Of a stretch of DNA of 64,000 nucleotides, positions 52,351-60,490 are shown in pieces (position 1 is the first letter of the stretch; each line of letters starts with the position of its first letter). The stretch covers positions 41,063 through 105,062 of the forward strand of contig WRLF01000010.1 of the NCBI GenBank assembly GCA_009777735.1, written 5' to 3'. This DNA comes from Treponema sp. (GTDB lineage: Bacteria > Spirochaetota > Spirochaetia > Treponematales > Breznakiellaceae). A program made the translations under genes and the position numbers. Under the pieces are notes generated by a model. It was given only the letters and a program-made list of their open reading frames with translations. It searched no databases and was not told where the DNA came from.

Positions 52351-53031
52351 CTATTGTAACACCCACCTGGCAAAGAAAACCGCATCTCTTATGACAATAA
52401 AATCATCACCTTCCTCGAAAATGATGCCTGTGCCTGAATTGTTGCCGCTCCAGCCGGCAAACACATAACCGGTTCTGGAAAGACCGCCCGGACCGGGAAT
52501 TGTAATTGTAGTGCCCGCATCCACTCTGAGCATTGCCGGGGGGGTACCTAATCCCCCATTGGCATTAAAGGAAACAGAACGTGGATAACTCCATACAATG
52601 ACGGTTCCTCCCCCGTCATTGGTACCGCCGCCGTTGCCGTTGCCTATACCAAACGGATCCTGCACTTCGACAGAATAACGGGTAGATAAATTATTGTAAG
52701 ATACGACAATGATTTTCCGCCCCTCAAATTCAAACAAATAACCTTCACCGGGAGAGAGCATAAAAATATTATCAAGCTGGTAAAGATTTTCTACAACGCC
52801 GAATGAAACATGTTCAATGGAAATGGGCTGCATCCTGCCCCGGTACGTGGTAAAAACCCGTACATCAGTATCCGGAAAGAAAGCGCTGTTGACGTTATAT
52901 ACAGAACGCTGCGGTACTGCGAGAAGCTGATCATCTCCGGCAGTACCGCCTATTTGCCCTACGGGAGGCGTGCAGCCAGTGACGGCGGCAAGCAGTAGTA
53001 TGAATGTAAATAGCCATATTAAACGGCGCAC
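52351..53031 (-). CDS. Lipoprotein with InlB-type beta repeat
   Basis: This 226-residue protein has a lipoprotein signal ending AAVTGC (Cys20). The C-terminal ~70 residues, with SFNANGGLGTPPAMLRVDAG, TGYVFAGWS and FFARWV, form a Listeria/Bacteroides-type Flg_new (InlB B-like) repeat, common in surface proteins. The N-terminal domain is not recognised. It starts with GTG at 53031 after GAGAGGGA. The barrel-protein gene follows 19 nt downstream on the same strand. Confidence 0.8.
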   Translation of the reverse strand: MRRLIWLFTFILLLAAVTGCTPPVGQIGGTAGDDQLLAVPQRSVYNVNSAFFPDTDVRVFTTYRGRMQPISIEHVSFGVVENLYQLDNIFMLSPGEGYLFEFEGRKIIVVSYNNLSTRYSVEVQDPFGIGNGNGGGTNDGGGTVIVWSYPRSVSFNANGGLGTPPAMLRVDAGTTITIPGPGGLSRTGYVFAGWSGNNSGTGIIFEEGDDFIVIRDAVFFARWVLQ

Positions 53032-53059
53032 GGCATCCCTCTCGCAGGTAAATTTTTCA

Positions 53060-54235
53060 TTAAGGATCTATAATGAGCTCAATCATGGGGAATTCTGCAA
53101 GGTTGCCAAAGCCAAGTACAACGGCGCCGCCAAGTAAACCTGCCGGGTTCTGAGATTCCGGTCCTCCGTCAAATAACCCATTGTTAAGCCCGCCCCGGAT
53201 AAACCAGGTAATACCATTGTCAACATCACCCAATGCAAACACCGGTATTTCAAGGGCTATTTGGAATAAGCCGCTGCTCGCCGCTGAATCTACATTGAAA
53301 CGAATTTCAAAAACTCCGTTAGTCGGTAATGGATCATTCGTTACAGGAACTGGATTAAAAACCATAGTAGGGGGTGTTGTCGGCAATCTCAATGATCCTT
53401 CTTCTGATACACCTGTACTAAAAATCTTTGGAGCAGCCGGTAAAATAATATGCGGTGCAAAGTCCTCAATGACATTCGTAGAATGGAGGTCGATATTAGA
53501 ATTTCCACTGTCTATAGTTCTTACTATATCTGTATTACCCATACCAATACGCCATGTTGCTGTTGACAGGCCGTAAGGAATTTCAAATACCGGGATTATA
53601 TTGCCAAGAGAATCTGTGAATCGATGGACATCATGGAATGGCAAAGCATCAAAAGCGGCAGTCGACATAGTGGAAGGTATTCCAGGCGGGACAACATAGG
53701 CAGAACCGGGTGTAGCATGTTTAAAAACATTAAACGTAGAATGAGGCACGTCGGTTGCGTGATAGAAAGGTTTGCGATTAACACTATTTTCCAAAGGATG
53801 CACGGTAAATGTTAAAGTTCTGGTATCAGAAGTTATTTCCACTTTTAAATCACTTAAATCTTGGCCGGTTATCGGACCGCCATCATTACTTTCAGTTACC
53901 CTTCCAACAGCAAGAAGCGTTTTATCAGAGTTTCTTCCGGCAAAAAGAATCCCTGTATATTCACCAACCGGGAGGAAAATTCTGCCTGTCCGGGCATAAT
54001 CCCAGGAAGCCCGATACACTTTAGCGGGAGTGGCTATATCCTGGAAAGTTGCTTCAAAGAAGTTTGTTCCGGCTTCCGCAAGCCCCTGGACGCTGGTAAG
54101 CGCCCGGCCTCCTGTGCCGGTGACATTCAGTACCAAGCCCCCTTGCGAACCATCTTGCGGGCTGAATGTGCCGTCACAGGTTACCATTGCCAGTGCCAAG
54201 AGCACGGCAATCACGACAAAAATTACCTTTTTCAT
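53060..54235 (-). CDS. Lipoprotein, paralogue A of a tandem pair
   Basis: This 391-residue protein has a lipoprotein signal ending LAMVTC (Cys20). The mature part has GTGGRALTSVQGLAEAGTNF, IFLPVGEYTGILFAGRNSDK and a C-terminal WFIRGGLNNGLFDGG ... LLGGAVVLGFG. The protein at 54354-55334 has the same blocks in the same order, so the two are paralogues. The family is not recognised. It reads like a surface beta-rich protein. The ATG at 54235 follows GGAG; an upstream in-frame start adds a basic stretch before the signal peptide and was rejected. Confidence 0.75.
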   Translation of the reverse strand: MKKVIFVVIAVLLALAMVTCDGTFSPQDGSQGGLVLNVTGTGGRALTSVQGLAEAGTNFFEATFQDIATPAKVYRASWDYARTGRIFLPVGEYTGILFAGRNSDKTLLAVGRVTESNDGGPITGQDLSDLKVEITSDTRTLTFTVHPLENSVNRKPFYHATDVPHSTFNVFKHATPGSAYVVPPGIPSTMSTAAFDALPFHDVHRFTDSLGNIIPVFEIPYGLSTATWRIGMGNTDIVRTIDSGNSNIDLHSTNVIEDFAPHIILPAAPKIFSTGVSEEGSLRLPTTPPTMVFNPVPVTNDPLPTNGVFEIRFNVDSAASSGLFQIALEIPVFALGDVDNGITWFIRGGLNNGLFDGGPESQNPAGLLGGAVVLGFGNLAEFPMIELIIDP

Positions 54236-54353
54236 AAAAAATCTCCGTTTACATATAAGTTTGACAGCCATACGGCTCTCATAGAGTTTTTTTTACTCTA
54301 TATATTAATTATCAGACTTTGGGATGTGTTTTGCAAGAAAACAGGGAAAAAAA

Positions 54354-55334
54354 TTATGGAACAATGTTTAATACAACAGTCCCGCCAATCATGCCTCTGG
54401 TATCATTGGAAGGAATTTTTCCTGCGTCAGGTTGATTGTTGTTAAGCCCGCCTCGAATATTCCAGATAACCGGATTATCCCGGGAACTAAAGGCAACAAC
54501 AGGAATTTCAAGAGATATGCGGGTTTCGCCATCCAAGAATGGTTTTGGGGTAAGTGTAAAGGCAAAGATTCCATTGTCCGGAATAGAATCTCCCCCGTTT
54601 AGAGCAGTAGTGAATGCCCAGTCAAGTTTTGGCGGTCCTGCCGGCGGTTCTTCAACAATACGGGGAAATCGCGGGGTATTTGCTGTCACAATATACCCGG
54701 CAAAATCACTCACAATATTGCTTCCGGCGAGGTCCCAATCTCCAATGCCAAAGCGCCATTTTGCGGTTGACGGACCATTTGCTGTTATTTGAAATACCGG
54801 AATATTGTTTCCAAAATTATCCTTATAGTCATCTAATATTAATCCCGGCGGTTCGATAGTAAATGTAGAATCGGTGCCGGCAGTGATGTTGTTAAGCAAA
54901 GGATATACAGTAAATGTCAGGCTGTTCGTAGCTGCAGTAATATGTATCGAAAATTCAGCAGGATTTACCGAACCAAATGAACCAGTTCCGGCTATATCAG
55001 TTACTTTTCCAGCGCCAAGGAGGGTTTTATCCATGTTTCTTCCGGCAAAAAGCATTGCTTTATAATTCCCCGGATTCAATAGAATTCTCCCTGTTCCCGC
55101 AAAGCCCCATGATGTGCGGATTATTGTGTTGCTCTGACTTATAAAAGATACTTCATAGAAGTCCGTTCCCGCCACCGCAAGATCGCCGGTAAGGGCACGG
55201 CTGGCGCTGCCATTGACATGCAGGGTTAATAGAGCTTTTCCGTCTCCATCTGTCGGCAGACTGATACCATTGCTGCAACTGAAAGGTACTAAGGCACAGA
55301 GCGAAAAAAATGCGATAAAATACGTTTTCTTCAT
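54354..55334 (-). CDS. Lipoprotein, paralogue B of a tandem pair
   Basis: This 326-residue protein has a lipoprotein signal ending LVPFSC (Cys20). Shared blocks with paralogue A are SASRALTGDLAVAGTDFYEV, ILLNPGNYKAMLFAGRNMDK, TNSLTFTVYPLLN and a C-terminal IWNIRGGLNNNQPDAG ... MIGGTVVLNIVP. It is 65 residues shorter, mainly through loss of a central segment. Its function is unknown. A 16-bp perfect palindrome lies 5 nt upstream of its start. Confidence 0.75.
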   Translation of the reverse strand: MKKTYFIAFFSLCALVPFSCSNGISLPTDGDGKALLTLHVNGSASRALTGDLAVAGTDFYEVSFISQSNTIIRTSWGFAGTGRILLNPGNYKAMLFAGRNMDKTLLGAGKVTDIAGTGSFGSVNPAEFSIHITAATNSLTFTVYPLLNNITAGTDSTFTIEPPGLILDDYKDNFGNNIPVFQITANGPSTAKWRFGIGDWDLAGSNIVSDFAGYIVTANTPRFPRIVEEPPAGPPKLDWAFTTALNGGDSIPDNGIFAFTLTPKPFLDGETRISLEIPVVAFSSRDNPVIWNIRGGLNNNQPDAGKIPSNDTRGMIGGTVVLNIVP

Positions 55335-55338
55335 GGTT

Positions 55339-55354
55339 ACTTAAAATTTTAAGT
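55339..55354. promoter_or_regulatory. 16-bp perfect palindrome at the start of lipoprotein B
   Basis: ACTTAAAATTTTAAGT is fully self-complementary and lies 5-20 nt upstream of the ATG at 55334, where a ribosome binding site would be expected. It could be an operator that also masks translation initiation. The rest of the 55355-55491 gap is AT-rich without a clear signal. Confidence 0.4.
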
Positions 55355-55491
55355 GATTTTTCCGTTTTTGCAAGGGGACACCTGTATTTTTATATCCCTT
55401 TTCCCCTTATCCTACTTGCTTTTATTAATTTTCCACATTATACTTATCCATGTAAATCTAAATTCTAAAATTAAATTTGCATGGACAAATT

Positions 55492-56646
55492 ATGGATTAT
55501 TATCAAAGAACCGTTGAATCAGCGCTCAAAAACTCGCTTAATACTGTTCCGGTTACCGCTGTAACCGGGCCGCGGCAGTGCGGGAAATCTACTCTGGTTA
55601 AACAACTTGTTATGCAAGATGAGGGGAAAACCGCAGTTTATCTTGATCTGGAACGGCCTTCAGATTTAGCAAAATTGGACAATGCCGAGTGGTTTTTAAG
55701 CACCCAAAAAGAAAAACTAGTCTGTATTGATGAGATTCAACGAAAACCGGAGCTTTTCCCCCTGATTCGCAGTCTCGTAGATGAATGGAACCAACCCGGA
55801 TGTTTTCTTATCCTTGGTTCTGCATCACGAGATCTCCTCAAACAGAGTTCTGAGTCGCTTGCAGGCAGGATTTCCTATAAACGGCTTACCCCGTTTTTAT
55901 GGAATGAGTTGATCGGAAAACATGCCATGGAACAGTATTTTTCTGCCGGCGGTTTTCCCCGGAGCATTCTTGCCGCTGATGCAGAAGCTTCCTTTCAATG
56001 GCGGCAGGATTTTATCGCAACATTTCTTGAACGGGATCTGCTCTTTTGGAAAGAGATTTCACCTGCAGCGATGAGGCGGCTGTGGCATATGCTCGCTCAT
56101 GTAAACGGGCAGACCGTTAATTATTCCAGTCTCGCTTCTTCTCTGGGGATGAGCTCCGTTTCTGTAAAAAATTATATCGAGCTGCTTGCAAGCACTTACA
56201 TGGTTGAGATAATACCTCCCTGGTTTTCCAACCTGAGCAAGCGGCTGGTAAAAGCGCCAAAGGTATACATTGCTGATTCGGGAATAACTGCGGCACTGCT
56301 GGGGCTTCGCTCTTTTGAAGAAATGGCAGGGCATCCGGGATTTGGCGCAATGTGGGAACAGATAGTGCTTGCCAATATACGCGGCTGGCATCCCGGAGCG
56401 GAAATTTGCCATTACCGGACATCTAATGGTTCGGAAACAGATTTTGTTGTCAGCATTAACGGAAATGTCAATGCGATTGAGTGCAAGGTTTCATCCAACC
56501 CGAATTTATCAAAAGGCAATTATCTGGCTTATGCCGACATTGCGCCCCGGCATACATTTGTGGTTATCCCTGCTGAGCAAGGATGGCCGCTTAAACCGGG
56601 TATTGATGTTGTGTCTTTAAATGAACTGCGGGAAAAATTGGTTTAA
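55492..56646 (+). CDS. AAA ATPase of the DUF4143 family
   Basis: This is a 384-residue protein. The P-loop is VTGPRQCGKSTL (about residues 28-39), Walker B is VCIDEIQRKPELFPLIRSL, and LILGSASRDLL with LAGRISYKRLTPFLWNE follows the AAA_14 pattern. The C-terminal DUF4143 domain contains a DNA-binding-like region (SLASSLGMSSVSVKNYIELL) and a nuclease-like fold with GSETDFVVSINGNVNAIECKVS (D...E-x-K). The role of these ATPases is not established. The ATG at 55492 gives the MDYY start shared with the paralogue at 59238; a TTG five codons earlier is also in frame. Confidence 0.9.
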   Translation: MDYYQRTVESALKNSLNTVPVTAVTGPRQCGKSTLVKQLVMQDEGKTAVYLDLERPSDLAKLDNAEWFLSTQKEKLVCIDEIQRKPELFPLIRSLVDEWNQPGCFLILGSASRDLLKQSSESLAGRISYKRLTPFLWNELIGKHAMEQYFSAGGFPRSILAADAEASFQWRQDFIATFLERDLLFWKEISPAAMRRLWHMLAHVNGQTVNYSSLASSLGMSSVSVKNYIELLASTYMVEIIPPWFSNLSKRLVKAPKVYIADSGITAALLGLRSFEEMAGHPGFGAMWEQIVLANIRGWHPGAEICHYRTSNGSETDFVVSINGNVNAIECKVSSNPNLSKGNYLAYADIAPRHTFVVIPAEQGWPLKPGIDVVSLNELREKLV

Positions 56647-56729
56647 CTGGTGACTCCATTAAGAAGGGATTGTGTTCTATTTCCCTTTACTTGAATTAAA
56701 TCACTTTTTTATATATAGTATCTGTACCA

Positions 56730-56803
56730 GCGACACTAGCTCACCTGGATAGAGCAGCTGCCTTCTAAGCAGCAGGTAGGCCGTTCGAGTCGGTCGTGTC
56801 GCG
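56730..56803 (+). tRNA. tRNA-Arg (anticodon UCU)
   Basis: The acceptor stem GCGACAC/GTGTCGC is perfect. The D arm is GCTC/GAGC. The anticodon stem GCTGC/GCAGC holds the loop CTTCTAA, giving anticodon TCT with C32 and A37. The T arm is GGCCG-TTCGAGT-CGGTC and the discriminator is G. CCA is not encoded. It lies 14 nt upstream of the TSCPD gene and so may be cotranscribed with the tRNA-modification operon. Confidence 0.95.
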
Positions 56804-56817
56804 TAGGATGACAGGCT

Positions 56818-57081
56818 ATGATCGAATATAAAACAAAAGGGACATGTTCCACAAAAATACGGTTTGAACTGCGGGACGGTAAGGTGTACTCAACGGCGTT
56901 CGAGAATGGCTGTGACGGAAACCTGAAAGCGCTGGGTTTACTCGTGGAAGGAATGGATGCCGGCGAGCTGGTTGCCAAACTCAAGGGGCTGCGCTGCGGT
57001 AAAAAAAAGACTTCTTGTGCCGATCAGCTGGCTACAGCAGTCGCTGAAGCGGCAGCCGCCGTAATTAATCAACAAACATGA
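56818..57081 (+). CDS. TSCPD domain protein (TIGR03905 type)
   Basis: This 87-residue protein has YKTKGTCSTKIRFELRDGKV, FENGCDGNLKALGLLVEGM and LRCGKKKTSCADQLATAV. The four cysteines (GTC, GC, RC, SC) in this spacing match the small TSCPD family, which also occurs as a C-terminal domain of some ribonucleotide reductases and is thought to bind metal. Its function is unknown. The stop overlaps the start of the QueH-TcdA gene (ATGA). Confidence 0.85.
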   Translation: MIEYKTKGTCSTKIRFELRDGKVYSTAFENGCDGNLKALGLLVEGMDAGELVAKLKGLRCGKKKTSCADQLATAVAEAAAAVINQQT

Positions 57082-58388
57082 AGCTGCTGTTGCATTGCTG
57101 CTGCGGCCCTTGCTCCATTGCCTGCATTGAAAATCTTAGCTCCGAAGGTCTTTCGCCAGCACTGTTCTGGTACAACCCAAACATCCAGCCGCTTACCGAA
57201 TACCAGCACCGCCGTGACGGCTTGCATGCATTTGTTTCCGCCCATAACCAGCCATTGGAGATAGTGGACACCAACGTAAGTACCGGCACAGAAAACGAAA
57301 CTCTGCAAAACTGCGAATCCTGTTACCGCCTGCGGCTGGAAAAGACAGCAGCCCATGCGGTGGAACAGGGGTTTAACGCTTTCAGCACAACTCTTCTGAT
57401 CAGCCCATATCAGCAGCACGAAACCATTCACCGTTTGGGCGAGGAACTTGCCGCACAATATGGCATTGAGTTTGTATACCGCGATTTTCGGCCATTGTTC
57501 CGGGAAGGCCAGACAAAAGCCCGTGCCCTTGGTTTGTATATGCAAAAATACTGCGGCTGCACAAAAAATAGGGATCAGGGATCGGGGATCAGGGATCAGG
57601 GAATTGAGGGGCGACACCATCGCAACGCCCCCGTCCTCTCCTCCCCGGTCCCCGGTCCCCGGTCCCCGATCCCTTTCTTTGACCGGTTGGAGTTACTTAC
57701 CGGCACTGAAGTATTGGAAAAACTGGCACAGACAAAAGCGCTGGTGTTTGGTCTGGGCGGAGTGGGAAGCTGGTGTGCCGAGGCGCTTGTCAGATCGGGT
57801 GTTGGCAGGATAGGCATTGTCGACTACGATACGGTGTGTGAAAGCAATGTTAACCGGCAGGTGCAGGCCACCAGCCGAACGCTGGGGCGTGTCAAAGCTG
57901 AAGCCTTGAAAGAACGATTGCTGGAAATACACCCCCGTTGCGAAGTGACCGCATGGGGAGAGACTTTTTCGCGAGAAAATGCCGCCAGTTTTGGTATTGA
58001 AAATGCTGACTATGTGATCGATGCCATTGACAGCCTGACGCACAAGCTGGACCTGATCGAAACAAGCTGCTCTGCCGGAACACGGTTTTATTCATCAATG
58101 GGCATGGCAAAAAAACTCGATCCCACATGCATTAAAACCGGCAGCATTTGGGAAACGCAGGTCTGCCCGCTGGCCAGGCTGGTGCGGCAGGGCTTGCGGA
58201 AGAGGGGGTTCGATAGAGATTTTACCGTGGTGTACAGCGATGAACAGCCGTTGCAGCGTGCTAGCGAACCAAACAGTAAAGGCAGTATCGTTACCGTTAC
58301 CGCTGCAGCAGGAATGATCCTTGCCAGCCTCGTGCTGCGTGATGTGATGGGCAGCCTCGTGCTGCCATGCAGTAAGGGCAACACGTGA
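57078..58388 (+). CDS. Fusion of epoxyqueuosine reductase QueH and tRNA ct6A dehydratase TcdA
   Basis: This is a 436-residue protein. Residues ~1-165 are QueH: LLLHCCCGPCSIACIE, WYNPNIQPLTEYQHR, NCESCYRLRLEKTA, TTLLISPYQQHETI and a terminal KYCGC. QueH reduces epoxyqueuosine to queuosine at tRNA position 34. Residues ~200-436 are TcdA, an E1-like ATPase: LVFGLGGVGSWCAEALVRSG, GIVDYDTVCESNVNRQVQAT and DYVIDAIDSLTHKLDLI. TcdA dehydrates t6A37 to cyclic ct6A. The two are joined by a ~35-residue linker made of a GGGATC-type repeat without a stop. ttcA follows with overlap. All the motifs expected of both enzymes are present. Confidence 0.9.
   Translation: MKLLLHCCCGPCSIACIENLSSEGLSPALFWYNPNIQPLTEYQHRRDGLHAFVSAHNQPLEIVDTNVSTGTENETLQNCESCYRLRLEKTAAHAVEQGFNAFSTTLLISPYQQHETIHRLGEELAAQYGIEFVYRDFRPLFREGQTKARALGLYMQKYCGCTKNRDQGSGIRDQGIEGRHHRNAPVLSSPVPGPRSPIPFFDRLELLTGTEVLEKLAQTKALVFGLGGVGSWCAEALVRSGVGRIGIVDYDTVCESNVNRQVQATSRTLGRVKAEALKERLLEIHPRCEVTAWGETFSRENAASFGIENADYVIDAIDSLTHKLDLIETSCSAGTRFYSSMGMAKKLDPTCIKTGSIWETQVCPLARLVRQGLRKRGFDRDFTVVYSDEQPLQRASEPNSKGSIVTVTAAAGMILASLVLRDVMGSLVLPCSKGNT
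57571..57672 (+). repeat. In-frame GGGATC/CCCCGGTCCCC repeat forming the fusion linker
   Basis: The 5' arm contains GGGATCAGGG and GGGATCGGGGATCAGGGATC, and the 3' arm contains three CCCCGGT units and then CCCCGATCCC, its inverted complement. Between them is a short GC-rich spacer. It encodes DQGSGIRDQG ... SSPVPGPRSPIP. The kinase insertion at 4881-4990 has the same arms and reads QGSGNRG ... SPVP in the same frame. Confidence 0.65.
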
Positions 58389-59125
58389 GCAACCGGTTTT
58401 TACGACAAGCAACTGCGGGCACCGTGGCGCATAAACTTATCACGAAAGCGGTGTTGGAACGAAAGCTAATCTGCGAAGGCGACCGCATTCTCATTGCTGT
58501 ATCCGGCGGCAAAGATTCAACCGTGCTGGCATGGGGTCTTTCCGCAATCCGCCCCGCGTTAAAAATACATTACGAACTTGCCGCCTTGCACATTTCTACC
58601 GACTTCTGCGCCTGCTGTAAAAAATCGATCCTTTCCCAACAGCTTGAGGAATGGGGCATACCATTTGTCGACCTGTTTGTTCCGGTAATCGGCAGGCTCA
58701 AGGAAGGGGAAAAAATGAACTGTTACTGGTGTTCCACCCAGCGCCGCATCGAATTAATTCGATACGCGGTCGAAAACGGCTTTAACAAGATTGCCTTGGG
58801 CCATCACCTGGATGACATTATCGAAACATTCCTGATGAACCTTTGCTCTAAAGCGGAACTCAGTACCATGCCCATCTTGCTCAAGTACCGCAAATTCCCC
58901 GTCACCCTTATCCGCCCGCTGGGCTATCTTGAGGAACGGCAGGTTATCGCATGTGCCGACGAGAAGGGGATTCTCAAAGCCGCCTGCACCTGTCCCTATG
59001 GCATTAATTCCAAACGCCGGGAAATGCGGGAGCGCCTTGCCGTTTTAACCGGCGGCTCCGGCGCAGTCAAACGCCGGATACTCACGGCGCTTGCTTCGGG
59101 AGACCGGGATTATTTAACGGAATAA
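58385..59125 (+). CDS. ttcA: tRNA 2-thiocytidine synthetase TtcA
   Basis: This is a 246-residue protein. It has the PP-loop IAVSGGKDSTVLAWGL, then HISTDFCACC, MNCYWCSTQRRIELI (CxxC) and GHHLDDIIETFLMNL, followed by IRPLGYLEERQV and CTCPYGINSKR. TtcA uses ATP and an iron-sulfur cluster to thiolate C32 of a few tRNAs. It starts with GTG, overlapping the previous stop (GTGA). The gene is the third tRNA-anticodon-loop modification activity in the operon. Confidence 0.93.
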   Translation: MSNRFLRQATAGTVAHKLITKAVLERKLICEGDRILIAVSGGKDSTVLAWGLSAIRPALKIHYELAALHISTDFCACCKKSILSQQLEEWGIPFVDLFVPVIGRLKEGEKMNCYWCSTQRRIELIRYAVENGFNKIALGHHLDDIIETFLMNLCSKAELSTMPILLKYRKFPVTLIRPLGYLEERQVIACADEKGILKAACTCPYGINSKRREMRERLAVLTGGSGAVKRRILTALASGDRDYLTE

Positions 59126-59139
59126 TGCCCTCGCCACAA

Positions 59140-59236
59140 ATAACCTCTTGCAATTATGGGATTATATGCCTATAATTACAAGTATGGTGCTCCCATAATT
59201 ACAAGGATGGTGCTCCTATAATTGCAAGGATGGAAA
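59140..59236 (+). repeat. 23-bp tandem repeat and inverted repeat before the second DUF4143 ATPase
   Basis: ATAATTACAAG-ATGGTGCTCC units of 23 bp occur twice in full and a third begins (ATAATTGCAAGGATGG) just before the ATPase ATG. Upstream, CTTGCAATTAT faces ATAATTACAAG as an inverted repeat around GGGATTATATGCCT. The array overlaps the expected promoter and ribosome binding region, so it may be an operator. Confidence 0.6.
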
Positions 59237-59237
59237 A

Positions 59238-60485
59238 ATGGATTATTACAGGCGAACCCTTGAAAAATGGCTTGAGAAAACACTGGAAACCAGGCCGCTA
59301 ATTTACCTTAACGGACCTCGTCAGTGCGGTAAATCCACTTTATCAAAAAACGCCTATTCAGAAAAACGGCAAATGTACCTTAGTTTTGATTCGCCGGTTA
59401 GTCTTTCTGCGGCAAAAAACGACCCTGCACAATTTATTAATTCACTGGCTGCCGACAAATTAAAAATAATTGACGAAGTGCAGCTTGCACCAGAGATCTT
59501 TCCTTATCTGAAGATAGAGGTTGACAAGTACCGCAAGAAGGGGAAGGGGACCAAGATGTTTCTTCTGACCGGGTCAGCCAATCTCATGGCACTGCCCCAG
59601 CTTGCCGAAGCCCTTGTTGGCAGGATGTCTGTGTTGACACTGTTCCCTTTTTCATCAAGTGAATACAAGCGCACGGGAGTAAATTGGATTTCCCGGCTAT
59701 TTGAAGAAAAGCTAAAATACCGTTCTTTTGACCCATACAATTTATTGGAAATAATTAAAAATGCAACTTTCCCGGAACCTGCGTTATTTCCTAAAATTGA
59801 CCGGGAACAGTGGTTTGGTGATTATCTGAATACTATAATCCAGCGGGATGTCCGTACGGTAGCAGATATCCGCGAGCCGGCAAAAATGGTCATGCTTTTT
59901 TCTCTTCTGGCAATGCGTGCCGGGGGTTTGCTTAATAACAGCCAGATCGCACAAGAAGCCGGACTTGATATTAAGACATATGAGCGGTACAAAGCGGCGG
60001 CTATAAATACTTTTATCTTGTTTGAAATTCCGGCATGGACGAAACCGAATCATCTCAACAAGCGTTTTACAAAATCGCCAAAACTTTTTTTTACCGATAC
60101 AAACCTGCTTGTCTATTTACTCAGGCGCAAGCTGAAGGATATTTATACCAATGACCGTACAACAATGGGGCACATTTTTGAAAATTTTATCGCAACTGAA
60201 ATAATTAAAAACGCTTCTTCCTTAGCCGGACTTGAAGTTGCTCATTTTCGAACCTCGGATCAAAAGGAAGTGGACTTTGTTCTGGAAAAAGGTAATGAAG
60301 TAATTGGTATTGAGGTAAAACTCAATGCAAGCCCGAACGCTGACGATTTTAAAGGATTACAGTTGCTCAAAGAAGCGGTAAGAGATCGATTTAAACTTGG
60401 CGTAGTATTATATACAGGCACAGAATTAGTATCCTTTGGGGAAAAACTGTGGGCAGTTCCTGTTTGTTATTTGTGGGAAAAGTAG
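59238..60485 (+). CDS. AAA ATPase of the DUF4143 family (second copy)
   Basis: This 415-residue protein starts MDYYRRTLEKWLEKTLE, like the paralogue at 55492. The P-loop is YLNGPRQCGKSTLSK, Walker B is KIIDEVQLAPEIFPYL, and FLLTGSANLMALPQLAEALV is the sensor region. The C-terminal domain has FIATEIIKNASS, HFRTSDQKEVDFVLEKGNEV and GIEVKLN (D...E-x-K nuclease-like). It is diverged from the first copy, so it is not a recent duplication. It is convergent with the large helical protein, only 5 nt apart. AGGATGG precedes the ATG within a repeat array. Confidence 0.9.
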   Translation: MDYYRRTLEKWLEKTLETRPLIYLNGPRQCGKSTLSKNAYSEKRQMYLSFDSPVSLSAAKNDPAQFINSLAADKLKIIDEVQLAPEIFPYLKIEVDKYRKKGKGTKMFLLTGSANLMALPQLAEALVGRMSVLTLFPFSSSEYKRTGVNWISRLFEEKLKYRSFDPYNLLEIIKNATFPEPALFPKIDREQWFGDYLNTIIQRDVRTVADIREPAKMVMLFSLLAMRAGGLLNNSQIAQEAGLDIKTYERYKAAAINTFILFEIPAWTKPNHLNKRFTKSPKLFFTDTNLLVYLLRRKLKDIYTNDRTTMGHIFENFIATEIIKNASSLAGLEVAHFRTSDQKEVDFVLEKGNEVIGIEVKLNASPNADDFKGLQLLKEAVRDRFKLGVVLYTGTELVSFGEKLWAVPVCYLWEK

Positions 60486-60490
60486 CTGTT

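Noticed and set aside
57078..58388. QueH and TcdA as two separate genes
   Set aside because: The frame is open through the linker, there is no stop or new ribosome binding site, and both domains are complete in one frame. A sequencing error remains possible but is not indicated.
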